Assembly: GCA_947179155.2 (NCBI GenBank) | Contig: OX359275.1 | Coordinates: 3,474,001-3,538,000 of the forward strand | Origin: Hedera helix | Lineage: Eukaryota; Streptophyta; Magnoliopsida; Apiales; Araliaceae | Reading direction: 5' to 3' | DNA: 64,000 nucleotides | In this document: positions 36,438 to 47,202 of the stretch, one piece after another | Numbering within the stretch: the stretch's first letter is position 1 | Layout of the letters: every line of letters begins with the position of its first letter | The notes under the pieces: model-generated | Seen by the model: the letters and a program-made list of their open reading frames with translations, nothing else | What the model was told of the DNA's origin: nothing | Databases searched by the model: none | Translations under genes and position numbers: made by a program

Positions 36438-36879
36438 TTGTTCAGTGGAATAGCAGTTTCTTTTGGATCACCCCCTTGTGAAGATTTCAATACAAAACAA
36501 CCATAGGAGGAAAAGTAAGAACATTTGCAGTGACATACATGCATCAAACAAGTGCAATTATCTTGCCTTCATATACTCGCTACTAACAGAAAAGTAAATG
36601 CTCACAATAAGTAGATTGTTGACTTTGTTTCCTTCAATTATATTTGTAATATAAGTAAATTTTACATATAAGAGACTCCATTTTCTTCTGATACTTTAAT
36701 GTAATACATACATAAATTGCATAACAATCCTCGACTTCTTCCTCATCATTAAAACAGAAGACATGGGGGTAGCCAAGGTAACATGAAGGAATAATACATT
36801 ATTCCACACACATGCACTAACAATAGAACTGAGTTTTTAATAAGTTAACAAACCTCCATACACCAAATAGATGATAAAG
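36438..36879 (-). other. 3' flank and probable 3' UTR of the epimerase-like gene
   Basis: No ORF. It follows the stop codon at 36880 on the minus strand. No clear polyadenylation signal was picked out with confidence. Confidence 0.4.
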
Positions 36880-39800
36880 TCAACTAAGCCATTGAAGAAC
36901 CATACGAGGATCCAGTTGGCCGCTACAGTAGCTCGAGGAGATGGTGGAAAGCTCTTGACACCCTTTCCACTCTTCTGAAGGTTTTAGGACAATTGGCTTT
37001 TCAAGTGAACATGAATTCACAGACACCATAAGCTTATGGTCATCGTCTCCAAAATATGAGAGCCCCTTGGCTGTCTTGTCCCATGGATTCCACACAACTG
37101 CATGCCACATTATAATCAAGATGGTAAAGATTTTATTACTCCTACTACAGAAGAAAGGATTCAAAATAATGTACTGGTTTAAATTATTAAACAATCATAC
37201 AGACCAGCATCTGGCATGCCATCCTTACGAATTACTATGGTTCTCTTCTTTTCATGGTCTATAATGGCAATATCTGTCGGTGTTCTCAAATAAATCCGGT
37301 CAACCTATCAACACAAAAGAATGCTAAGCCTTAATGCTTCTACTAATTTTGAACAAGTGTTTAGGAATCAGTTAGAAGGATAAGCATGATCACGCATGGA
37401 ACCCCAAAAAATTCCATGCCCCATCATGCAGTCAGAGAGAGAGAAAGAAACCTCGCCATCAAATGTTAATGCATCTGCTTGCTCTGTAAACCTCTCTCTA
37501 TGCAGCAAATTATCCAAGTAATCAAGTGTCTCTAAGCCTTCCACACGCACTTCACTGCAAATAAACCACATCATGCAACACTCTGGAGAAGGATAACAAT
37601 AAATAATTTTACAAACTTAAGATCACAAATAGAAAGCACAATATTCGCAAAAGAACTATGATTAGCTAAATCCGAAAATATATATATATTTTGGACGAGT
37701 CCTTGAGCAACCTTTGGGATGACTCACTATCCTTGAGATATAGATGATATAATCAACATTGATAATATAATGATCGACTAAAAGTCAATTATTACCTGAT
37801 GTCAGATACTGATAAGTAGTTGTGCACAGCGAAGGTAAATGAAAAAATCTTGTTATCAGTATTCCTCACACGGGGAATCAAGGTCAGTTTGCTTGGACTA
37901 AGAGAAATATGAAGCTGTAATTCAAAGCTGCAGAGTAACATCAATAAATGGTCCGAGACTGATGTTTCAATAAGTATGGTTACCAAACAGTCTGAATGAC
38001 CCAACCAAAGCGCTGAACATACCTACATGGCCACATTTTTATATCATTTCCTGTGGGCTTTAAGATAAGATCCACTGATGATGGGCTGCTAGTGGGAACC
38101 AGATGCAATGGGCAGTAATCCAATGACCACATTTTTCTCCTTGAAGATCCATAATGCTCCGATGCCCGCAAATTGTCAAACTGCAACAGTAAGAGTGACA
38201 GTATAGGCTCCAGAAGCCTGCTAATGGAAGTAAGTGAAAAGACTTTCACAAGGTTTCCAGTAATCCAACCTGTGGAAAGCAAACTGATATCCCTCCTTTG
38301 ACTGCTTTAGGAGATCTCCCACTAGCCTATAAAGTGCAATAGATGCAGACATGTGATGACCACAAACTAAACAATATATTCTTCTGGTTTTATTAAATGG
38401 CTTTTGAACCGAAAAAGGAGAGACAGTAATGATTTAATGCAAAGGCCACCCATCAGCATTGTTAATGTAGACTTACCATGCTGTATTAGCAGGATAATAG
38501 GACAATGTATTGTGTTACCAAAATGAAAAAATAACTATAAAAAATAGCTAATTGTTCCTAAAGAACAAAGCCTTCAGTCCAACTCTCCAGCATATCTACT
38601 TTTGGTATTTAAAAAATAGAAACATATCTACTTGTGATATTCTGCTTTTGAATAATATGATAGGATTTCTCAAAGATTCAAGAATATTGGATACTTGGGC
38701 AAAAATTACCAATAAAAAAAGGTTCAAGAATATCGATGTCTATTTTTAAAGACTATTCAGAAGTAATAAAAAAGCAAGTGTGAATCTATGGGGAAAGAAG
38801 GGCCAATACACTTGTCAAGGCAACTCCAACTCAAAATGGGACGGCATACTCTTAAAGCAATCTTGGCTGCGTGCACAGCCCATCACACTGACTTCTGACT
38901 CATGACATAACAATGTGCCCTGCCCTTGTTGCAGTTAAAAAAAACAGCACAGTAATAGCATTTCTAAATGTGTGTGCTGTGTTCACATATAAGTGAGATA
39001 TGTATATATATATTGAGGATTACCAGGTTTCTAACAGTTATTTCCTATCAAAGTGTCTATCAAGTTACATAAACCATACAAACTACCTCATACACTGCAT
39101 AGGAAATACTCACCTTGCTGCTTCTGAAGAGTAGCTCTTCTCCTTGTTCATTCTTCCAAGACACCACTTGCCCACCATAGAGGAGCACCTGCACATTGAT
39201 TTATTAGACAATGGAAAGACCTATCTATAGTTGGCAAAAAGCATAGTTCACATAAAAATTTATGCTCACAAATAATAGATAGCCTACCAGGAAGTTAAAG
39301 ACCACCAAGTCAACATTCTTCTTTTAAGCATTCAAGAATCTCTTACATGCACTTTCATTATTGCTTGAAGTTTCCGTGTCTTACATTTGACAGGTAAGGG
39401 TTTTGTTAATTTGTTAGGTGTGTCTTATTGAAACCGGACCTCACAAGCATACTTATAAACGTAAACTATATAATTGCACATTTAACTTTATTGATGTGCT
39501 TTTCTTTGCTCCATGATTGTTCCAAAATAACTGAAGCGGCACCTATGTTTAAAAAGAAAAACATTTTGCTCCAGAAATAATGAGTATATTAATTGTACAA
39601 TTATTTAGGTATGCCCCATCAATACATGTGAGATGTAAGAAAGCCAATTAGAGCAAGTTGATTCAACCTATAATATCTAGCCATAATTCCAATTTAGGCA
39701 AATACGTTATGAGAAAGCATTCCAGGTTGCCTCCCTTGTTTTGGTCAGGTCCTTGAGAAAATACCTAAGCTGCTCTCATGGAGGCATGATGTTCAATTTC

Positions 39801-40359
39801 ATATAAAAGTTTACAAAGGGAAAAAGGCAAGTAATGATAAAATGTGAATTTGGAAAGAGAAATTGAAACTCTATTGTGTTGATAGTTGAATTACTAAATC
39901 AAAAATTTTAAACAAAGTATTAGAAGGAACAGATTTAAGATTTCATCAAAAGCATACTTGTCCATTTTCTTATGAACATGCTGCATCCAAATTCAACAAA
40001 GAAACACAGTCAGCTAATTCACACTATATGAGATATCCAAAGGCTAATCTACTAATTGTATGCGACTGTATATGCTCACTACCTAAATGATTAAATCCAC
40101 TATCAATTATCATACAGGCAGCAGGACAGGTAAGCCAAAAATTTAAAATAAAAAAAATGCCCCCTTGATTCATGACAAGTATGTTAGCAAGGATTCACGA
40201 GGCCAAAAGCAATGAAAGATTTAAAACATAGTTTTCCATTACAAAACAAACTAACGTACAAAAAACTAAAACAATGGAGACCTCAGCAGAGGAACCACCA
40301 GGCTCGGACAATAAAACACGGGGGGATTTTGAGGGGTCGTTGATGAAACCAAAAGGCAT
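36880..40359 (-). CDS. Glucose-6-phosphate 1-epimerase-like protein (aldose 1-epimerase family), 8 exons
   Basis: Family role: interconversion of alpha and beta glucose 6-phosphate. Coding exons on the minus strand are 40359-40282, 39188-39114, 38326-38270, 38180-38023, 37927-37796, 37554-37452, 37304-37205 and 37097-36880. All borders are GT-AG, phases agree, and the total of 921 bp gives 306 aa, the normal size for the family. It starts MPFGFINDPSKSPRVLLSEP. Shared family segments include 'LLYGGQVVSWKNEQGEELLF', 'LTLIPRVRNTDNK', 'SEVRVEGLETLDYLDNL', 'ERFTEQADALTFDGEVDR', 'VVWNPWDK', 'LKPSEEWKG' and 'YCSGQLDP'. Several conserved positions are changed. The usual HGFARN segment reads 'YGSSRRK', with the expected His as Tyr. 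The acidic residue in the usual CV(E/D)xxxxE region is Asn ('SVNSCSLEK'). The usual RGGIPVCFPQF reads 'KGGISVCFPQF'. The frame is intact, so it may be a non-catalytic paralogue or a young pseudogene. These comparisons rest on memory of the family. Confidence 0.88.
38327..39113 (-). other. Intron 2 of the epimerase-like gene
   Basis: 787-bp intron with donor gtgagt and acceptor ctttatag. The small ORF at 38552-38749 inside it shows no domain. Confidence 0.8.
39189..40281 (-). other. Intron 1 of the epimerase-like gene
   Basis: 1093-bp intron with donor gtctcc and acceptor atgtgcag. No nested gene or element recognised. Confidence 0.8.
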
Positions 40360-40746
40360 CTGTTTCGAGAAACGAAAAATCCTCCACCTTATCCTGTCCA
40401 CAATTGGGTTCCTCTTAAAACCTCCTTTTTTCCACTCCTCCAGCTATACACACATAAACACCAATCAATTTAATTAACAAATTAAACACAAAAAAACACA
40501 CTCTTCACATAAAAAAACAACATGTCATCATCAATATATCCCGTATTCACTAGTTCAAAGAATTTAGTAAATTGAATGACTAATAGAAAAGCTATTAGAA
40601 GTTTGCAAGAAAAATAATCAAAAGGTTGGTGATTGCAGAAAAAGAGCTAGGAGTATAAAAGCAGGTACCTTTGCGTCTGCTGTCTTTATCGTAATCGATT
40701 TCTAATCTGACAAGCAGCGTATCCAGTTGGAATTCGACTTCTTGAT

Positions 40747-40777
<31 letters not shown>

Positions 40778-40960
40778 TACCCAATTAGCCCACAAACTAC
40801 AAAATATATACACCATAATAAGAAGAGAGCCAGAGCAATGGGGCGGAGGAAGCGTTAAACAGCTTTGACAAGGAAAGGAGACCTATTATCGTCTCTTTAC
40901 TTTATTCTCTCTCTGTTCCTTTGTGTCGGATAACGAATGGGAATCTCTTGGTTTTGGTTT
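40360..40960 (-). promoter_or_regulatory. 5' UTR and promoter region of the epimerase-like gene
   Basis: On the minus strand a likely untranslated exon ends 'cagcagacgcaaag|gtacct' at about 40669. A leader intron could run to an acceptor 'gtgtgtatag' near 40445, followed by about 85 bp of leader before the ATG at 40359. A (TAA)n run lies at about 40746-40774 within the region. No start site can be fixed. Confidence 0.4.
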
Positions 40961-41705
40961 TGGTTCTGGTTTTGGTTTGGTTGGTCAGTCAGAAAAAACT
41001 TTAGGAATTGAACGGAGAATAAGCTTTTGGAGGTTTTTTGTCTTTTTTGTTCTTTGATTCTTTGCATTAATATTCGGACTGGCCAATTTTTTTTATTTTT
41101 TTAACTTGAAAAAAAATAAATTAATCTTCATGTTCCTGAAATAATACACCACGAGTCTGAGTCCATTTCTGAGGCATTGAGACAACAATTTTATGCTGAA
41201 TGAATATGTTGAGATTCTAGTTTTGAATAGCATTTCACTTCCCTCAAATATGCATTTATTTTTATTATTAAACACTCCCTCCCTCCTTTTTAAATTATAA
41301 AATAATTATTAACTTTTTAAAAATTCATTTTAAATATCTTTAAACTCAAAATTAACATAATTTTTATTAATTTTAGTTAATATAATGATGACTAATATAA
41401 ACTATCTAAAAATACTCATTATAAAATTTATTATTTTATAATTATTAATGAATCATTTTAATTTTAAATTTAAAAATATCTCAAATTAAATTTTAAAATA
41501 ATAATAATAATCTTATAATTTGAAGCAATAAAAGTATAACATGACCTCCAGTGACTAAATAAAAGGATAAACGGTTGCTTCGTCCATACCTAAGATACGT
41601 AGGTGTAGGTGGGGTTTGATTCGTTGAATATAAATTTGATATAATATAATACTTTATGTAATATAATAAAATTATAATGTTATGATAATAGATTATTATG
41701 AAATA
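40961..41705. other. Intergenic, no gene seen
   Basis: GGTTTT-rich start (40945-40985), then AT-rich. A 'ctccctccctcc' block at 41275 could be the tip of a broken MITE, but I found no partner. Confidence 0.4.
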
Positions 41706-41991
41706 CTCCTTCCATTCCATTTTTATAGCCGTTTTTGAGAAAAGCACACATTAAAATCCCTCATTAATAACAATAATAATAATTAATGGTTAATTTTAGT
41801 GTGACTTTTTAACTTTGTCATTTATGCATCTCTCTTTTATTAATATTGTTGCAAACTTTTTTGTAAAACTAAAGTTAATAGAGGTACTTAAGTAAGTAGA
41901 TTTTTTATTTTTCTTAAAAGATGGGAAACGCCTAATATTGTAGAATTAAAAAAGCAGCACTAAAACGTTTATTAAAATAGAATGGAGGGAG
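41706..41991. mobile_element. Stowaway-like MITE, 286 bp
   Basis: Inverted ends 'ctccttccattccatttt' and 'attaaaatagaatggaggga', flanked by TA on each side (41704-41705 and 41992-41993). The ends, size and TA target fit Stowaway (Tc1/mariner) MITEs of plants. Noncoding. Confidence 0.75.
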
Positions 41992-42644
41992 TATTTATTT
42001 GGTTAGATCTTAGTATTTGTATAGTAATTGTAACATTATTATATTATATTTAAAATTGTGATTGATTTATTAAATTATATAATTATACGTAATGAATAAA
42101 ATAATTTATAAATTAAAATGTCAAATCAACTATAATCATTATTATTTTGTCTTTTATAATCTCTTGTATTACGAATGTAAAAAGTTTAAAAATTGATATA
42201 ATAACATTACGTCTATAATGATGTAATACATATAATAAGTAAACTAAACATAATAATTATCATATTAATATAATAATTTATTGTATTATAAAATTATTAT
42301 ATTGATTTGACACAAACCAAACGTCACCACAGTGACAGTGTTACGGATGTAAGAAAAAGAGATTGAATTTAAGACTAGATTTAGGGGGCTATAGAATAAT
42401 TAGTTTTTGATCGTGATTCACCAAAATTTAAAGTTATATCGACTTAATATTTTCAATAATCTTTTTTATGTACTGCGTAAAGAGTTGCGAAACAGTGCCT
42501 ACATTTCTTTTCCCGTTCGGATCTTTAACCATTCAGGATTATACACCGAAGAAAACTCCCAACCACTAGGCAACCTTTTCCTATCACAAAGCTCGAGGCC
42601 CAATGAGCACGGGTGATGTCTTTTAAGACTTTAGAGTGACTGCA

Positions 42645-42712
42645 GTTAAGATGAAATTAACTTTATTGTAAGTTAATTTATAGATCAATAAAGTATTGAC
42701 ACGTAGACAGAA
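42645..42712. mobile_element. Single arm of a MITE related to 24370-24523
   Basis: 'gttaagatgaaattaac' followed by 'caataaagtattgacacgta' aligns with one arm of the foldback MITE, including the internal palindrome and the 'ttgacac' block. The other arm is missing. Confidence 0.4.
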
Positions 42713-42849
42713 TTTGATAAAAATAAGAATAGTTTATTTTATTTTCATTCTTTGATAAAGATAAAAATAGAAATAGTTCATTTTATTTTATTTTTTTTAT
42801 AAAGAGGAGTTTTCTGATCTTGTAACCAGACTATGTCTTCTCTCCGCGA

Positions 42850-42995
42850 ACAAGGCTTTCAATAACAGTCGAAACTTGCGGTCTGTGACCCCTGTGCTGT
42901 ATTCAGTAGGATTCGAACTTAGAATCTCTGGATTTACAGCTAATCTCGTGCTCCCCCCTTAACCACTGATAGAAGCGTTGGTGTTAGGAATAGTT
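42850..42995 (-). mobile_element. tRNA-derived SINE fragment
   Basis: The minus strand carries 'cagtggttaagg', similar to an internal box A, and about 45 bases further 'agttcgaatcctac', close to box B (GGTTCGANTCC). This spacing suits a pol III promoter of a plant SINE. No poly(A) tail or TSD was defined, and the sequence does not fold as a tRNA gene. Confidence 0.45.
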
Positions 42996-43287
42996 CATTT
43001 CATTCCAATAAACAACCAAGAACATTTTTTTTTCATTTCATAAAAAGTATTATACCATTTCCACATTCATTCCTCCAATCCTATCCAAACGTAGCATAAA
43101 AGTTTCAATAAAAAACATCAGTTCGAACTCCGGCGAATATGAAAGCCTAACCAGTTTAGAACTTGAAGAGAAGAATAATAAAAGGTTCAAGGTTAAATCT
43201 CAATTTGAGTTATGAAAGCATAAATGCGCTCTAGCCTCCAAGCACTAGATGTTACACATGGTGATCTAGTACACATGTAGTTATGGG
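42996..43287. other. Intergenic, 3' flank of the aldo-keto reductase pseudogene
   Basis: No ORF or repeat recognised. It includes the probable 3' UTR of the broken gene. Confidence 0.4.
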
Positions 43288-43570
43288 TTAAATCTCCCCA
43301 TCCCAGAGTTCATCAATGGACTTGAAAGGTCCATTGGTAGAGACGAATTCGAATTTAGGCATGCCCCTGCGCTGCTGGATTCCATCTATCTTTTTATAGT
43401 CATCTTCTGATAGTGCCCAGTCAAAGATCTCCAGGTTCTCCTTCATTCTCTCCTTATTGAAGCTCTTTACCAAAAGACTCACCCCTTATTCATATACCCA
43501 TCTTAATGCAATCTGTCAAAAGCAATACATGTACATATCGTTTACTTATACGAGGGATCTGTTTGTATGT

Positions 43571-43613
<43 letters not shown>

Positions 43614-43890
43614 TTCATTGTTCTTGGTTATTTACTCCATTTAGAGGTTACTTCATGATGCTTAATATGCTAATGAGCCACCAGCCCAGCTCAAGAAAAT
43701 GAGGCCAAACCTGAGCAACTGTTTTTCCTCTCTCTCTGGTGATCTCATGCAGGACTTCACAATCCATAACTTGATTAGTCCCCCAGCGAGCTCCCTTTGC
43801 TCCTAACGGTGAATAAACAGTCACAGTAATACCATTAGCAGAGCAGAAGTCCTTGAGCTTCTTCTGTTTCCAGACTAGGCTCATTTCCAC
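43288..43890 (-). pseudogene. Aldo-keto reductase (AKR4-like), last two exons, with a nonsense codon
   Basis: NADPH-dependent aldo-keto reductase fold, C-terminal part. Exon 3 (43890-43711, 60 codons) starts VEMSLVWKQKKLKDFC and contains 'YSPLGAKGARWGTNQV' and 'EVLHEITRERGKTVAQ'. Exon 4 (43512-43288) starts IALRWVYE, then a TAA at 43488-43486 where the family has Gln ('YEQG'). The frame continues '[18 protein letters not shown]' to '[10 protein letters not shown]' and a normal stop. The two exons share phase 0 with GT-AG borders. The style ([17 protein letters not shown]) is that of plant chalcone/codeinone/galacturonate-reductase relatives. The 5' part lies beyond nested retroelements (see 54842-54883) and off the window. 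Confidence 0.88.
43572..43610. repeat. (CT)n microsatellite in the AKR intron
   Basis: About 19 CT units in the 198-bp intron between AKR exons 3 and 4. Confidence 0.95.
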
Positions 43891-44827
43891 CTTACAAAAT
43901 AAACATCAATCTCAAAAACATGGTTACTTGTAACACCAGATTTGAATATTAATCAATATTCATAAGAAACTAACAAAAAAGAATGTAAATGATCACTAAC
44001 TTGATTTGTAAGACCCCGAATTTTATGAAATACAAAATTTAATTTTTCTTCATATAGATATTTTTTTTTTAAACAGTAAGTGGTTAAATCGATAAAGTTA
44101 AAAGTTAAGGATGTTATGTGCAAATTTTATTTTGTCGGACAATATTCGCTTTGTCGGGGAATATTCGTTTGGTCGGGGAATATTCGTTTGGTCCGACGGC
44201 GCCGAAATAACAAATTATTGGTGGACCCCACAACGGAATATTTGTCGGATATAGAAAACGACAGAAATAACCTTTTTAAATAAAAATAGTCAACGGAACT
44301 GTTAAAATACCGGTGATAAAAGAATAGTCGCATACGGTAGTTATTGGTATTTTCTGTAGCACTCGGTACTCTACAGTAACACACGGTATTGCATAGTGTC
44401 TCATATTTTTGGTCTGATAATTGACACCGTAACTGTTACGCATCATTTCATCGATAATTGTCACTGCATAATATTTTATATTATCAATTCAATAATTGTT
44501 GTTACACAGTATTTTGCATTATTGATTTAATAATTGTCATTACACTGTATTTTATATCATTGAGTCAATAATTGTTGTTGCACTGTTTTTAAAATTATTG
44601 AACCTAATAATTGTCACAGTAACATATGCACAGTAATTCACATTATTGAATCAATAATTGTCATTACACAGTAACGTATGCTTTATTTTACATTATTGTT
44701 ATCTCTATTATGATGTTATTTAAACAGTTGTATTTCATTAATTTATTGACTTGATATCTAAGAGCTAACTATACTGTATTTATAACAATTAGTCATAATA
44801 ATTGAATTGATAAAGTTATTTGTTTAT

Positions 44828-45061
44828 AATATAAAGTTAGGTGATTATTAGGTGATATGAAATGAATGGTGTAGATTAAAGTGTGAATTATTGTTGAATA
44901 ATTGAATTGATTTGTTTATAAAGTTAGGTGATTATTAGGTGATATGAAATGAATGGTGTAGATTAAAGTGTGAATTATTGTTGAATAATTAAATTGATTT
45001 GTTTATAATATAAAGTTAGGTGATTATTAGGTGATATGAAATGAATGGTGTAGATTAAAGA
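44828..45061 (+). repeat. Triplicated block of about 90 bp upstream of the LTR TATA box
   Basis: 'aaagttaggtgattattagg' and 'gaatggtgtagattaaag' recur three times just upstream of the TATA box, so they may be promoter repeats. The same set is in the 3' LTR. Confidence 0.85.
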
Positions 45062-45148
45062 TAATATAATATTTGAAATGGATGGTGTAGATTAAAAGAT
45101 GATCTTTAAATGAATGGTTTAGATTAAATGAATGATAAGATTTTTGGC

Positions 45149-45156
45149 TATAAATA
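45149..45156 (+). promoter_or_regulatory. LTR TATA box (element A)
   Basis: TATAAATA in 'ggctataaatagaagcc', the only strong TATA box in the LTR. Transcription would start about 30 bp downstream. The equivalent in the 3' LTR is at 52987-52994. Confidence 0.65.
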
Positions 45157-45480
45157 GAAGCCTTAACTTAAGGATTTTTCATAAACTTTCTTACTTGTTC
45201 TTTCTTTCTCTCTCTAAATACTTCTTGTGAAAGTTCTCTCTAAGTGTGCTTAAGTCATCTTGAGTATTTGTGAAGATCTATAAGTATACGTGTACTGTTC
45301 AAGTTAATCAACCTCATTTAAATCAATATCCAGTCACGTGTTACGGTAAGGGATACCATCTTTTTCATCTTCCATTATTCAAACATACTATGGTAAGGGA
45401 TTATCATTATTTGATTCTCGATAATAATATTGTTTCTTCCTTACTCATAAGACGTGCCTTTTATTTCCATGTATTAAATT

Positions 45481-45820
45481 GTGGGAATAACCTTACGGAG
45501 CGGATTGCCGCCTGTTGGTGAATAACCTTTCGTATTCATTCATTATTAATCTCTGAGAATAACCTTACGGAGCGGATTGCCGCCTGTTTGGTGAATAACT
45601 CTTTGTACTCAAATTCTATTAAATTGTGGGAATAACCTTACGGAGCGGATTGCCGCCTGTTGGTGAATAACCTTTCGTATTCATTCATTATTAATCTCTG
45701 AGAATAACCTTACGGAGCGGATTGCCGCCTGTTTGGTGAATAACTCTTTGTACTCAAATTCTATTAAATTGTGGGAATAACCTTACGGAGCGGATTGCCG
45801 CCTGTTGGTGAATAACCCTT
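45481..45820 (+). repeat. Five-unit tandem array in the LTR leader
   Basis: Five units of about 72-75 bp share 'aataaccttacggagcgg' and 'attgccgcctgt'. Two slightly different unit types alternate (ending 'cctttcgtattc' or 'ctctttgtactc'). The array is repeated at 53319-53658 in the 3' LTR. It lies downstream of the TATA box, hence in the transcript. The related LTR of element C has three such units (58155-58340, minus strand). Confidence 0.9.
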
Positions 45821-47004
45821 TGTATTAATTTCCTTCACCTTTTGTTAATCAAACCTGCTACGGTAAGGGATATTATTTTCTTTCATACTCCTAAATCGAA
45901 ATTTATTATGGAACTATTGCTTCTATAATTCCTGAAAATATTATATGTTCCATAATAGTTGAACTTCATTATTTCAACTGAACCTTCCTATTTACGTGAA
46001 CCTTTCTATTGAATTGTAACCGTTATTCTGAACTGTGGATCTTGAATTTCACTCCACATCATGTTGACAATTTGGACATTATTTGAATCTGTACAAAGTA
46101 AACTTCCGATACTTATTGTTATCCTATTTCTTCTGTTCATCATTTACATCATTCTAATCATCCAAAAAAATCAAGCTGTTGTGAATATCTGTGGCCGGGG
46201 GCACAGATGTGATATATTTGTTGAACAGATGATAGGTTAAAGGCGATATAATAGGTTAAAGGCGATACATCTGTTCGGTGTCTTTTATGGCACGTGGTGA
46301 ATGTTCTCTTTGGCCCGTAGTGCAAAGATGAACTGTTGTTTGGTATGATTATGACCAAAGGCTGAATCTGGTATAATCATGACCGTTGGTGCTATATTGA
46401 ATATCTTTGGCCCGTAGTACAAAGATGAACTGTTGATGTGCATGATTATGATCAGGAACTGTGAATTTGTATTATCTTGACTAATGATATTTCAGATGAT
46501 AAAAGTTGATGATGTTTTTCCTAAAAAGAGAACCGAGTAGACATTATAGTCTGCATTATTCTTCTAATAGATTACTCATTCCGCTGCTATTATTGATCTG
46601 AACGTTGTTTAAGAATTTAACTGCAGTTTTTGATATAAACCTTGTAGTCTATTGTATTCTATCAAGAACTCAACTGTTGAAGACTAATGACAATTTATTC
46701 GTCATTATCTTAGTCATGATATTCTTTACTGGGCTATTTGAGCTCACCCTTTCTTTTGTTCCATTGTTTTTCAACAGGAGATGAAAACATAACAGGGTCT
46801 AGCCGGGGAATGGAGTGAGGGTCCGAGGAATAGCTATCATAGTCTTCACGTTTTGTAAAATAGTGTGGCAATAATAGTGAAGACTTAGTTGTGTATTATT
46901 ATACACTGTATTGTTGTACGTTGTGCTTTGTTGTAATAATTTTGTTGTAGTATTTTGACGACTCAAGTTTGGGCTGTGTGGGCCCAGATTTGGGGGCGTC
47001 ACAG

Positions 47005-47022
47005 TTGGCATCAGAGCTTAGG
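47005..47022 (+). other. Primer binding site of element A
   Basis: 'TTGGCATCAGAGCTTAGG' begins two bases after the LTR. It is close to the usual TGGTATCAGAGC site complementary to initiator tRNA-Met, with one substitution. Confidence 0.75.
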
Positions 47023-47202
47023 GATATGGTCTTTAATGGCGATCTGGGGTAGAACTAGGAGGGGGGAGACGAATAGAATCAGTCACTAGTGTGTCCTACC
47101 TAAAATAGATTTTATTATCTAATGAGTCGATTTGAATGTAGGAACATGAAGTGATGAGTCAGTTTATTTGAACTAACATTTATTTTGTGACCACAGTTTA
47201 GT
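47023..47202 (+). other. Leader between primer site and gag of element A
   Basis: About 180 bp, no ORF. It is similar in sequence to the leader of element C (56575-56757, minus strand), where the same 'ggatatggtctttaatgg' occurs. Confidence 0.7.

Larger units (their letters stand above)
44007..47003 (+). repeat. 5' LTR of element A
   Basis: TGTAAGACCCCG...GGCGTCACA. It contains three copies of a block of about 90 bp, a TATA box at 45149 and a tandem array of about 72-75-bp units at 45481-45820. Confidence 0.95.

Noticed and set aside
41275..41520. Second MITE starting 'ctccctccctcc'
   Set aside because: No inverted partner end or TSD was found.
42850..42995. Possible tRNA gene from the box A and box B matches
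   Set aside because: No cloverleaf or acceptor stem can be formed; a tRNA-derived SINE explains it better.
45481..45820. Regularly spaced repeats resembling a CRISPR array
   Set aside because: The units are direct tandem repeats with conserved, not unique, intervals, and lie in a plant LTR present in two copies.
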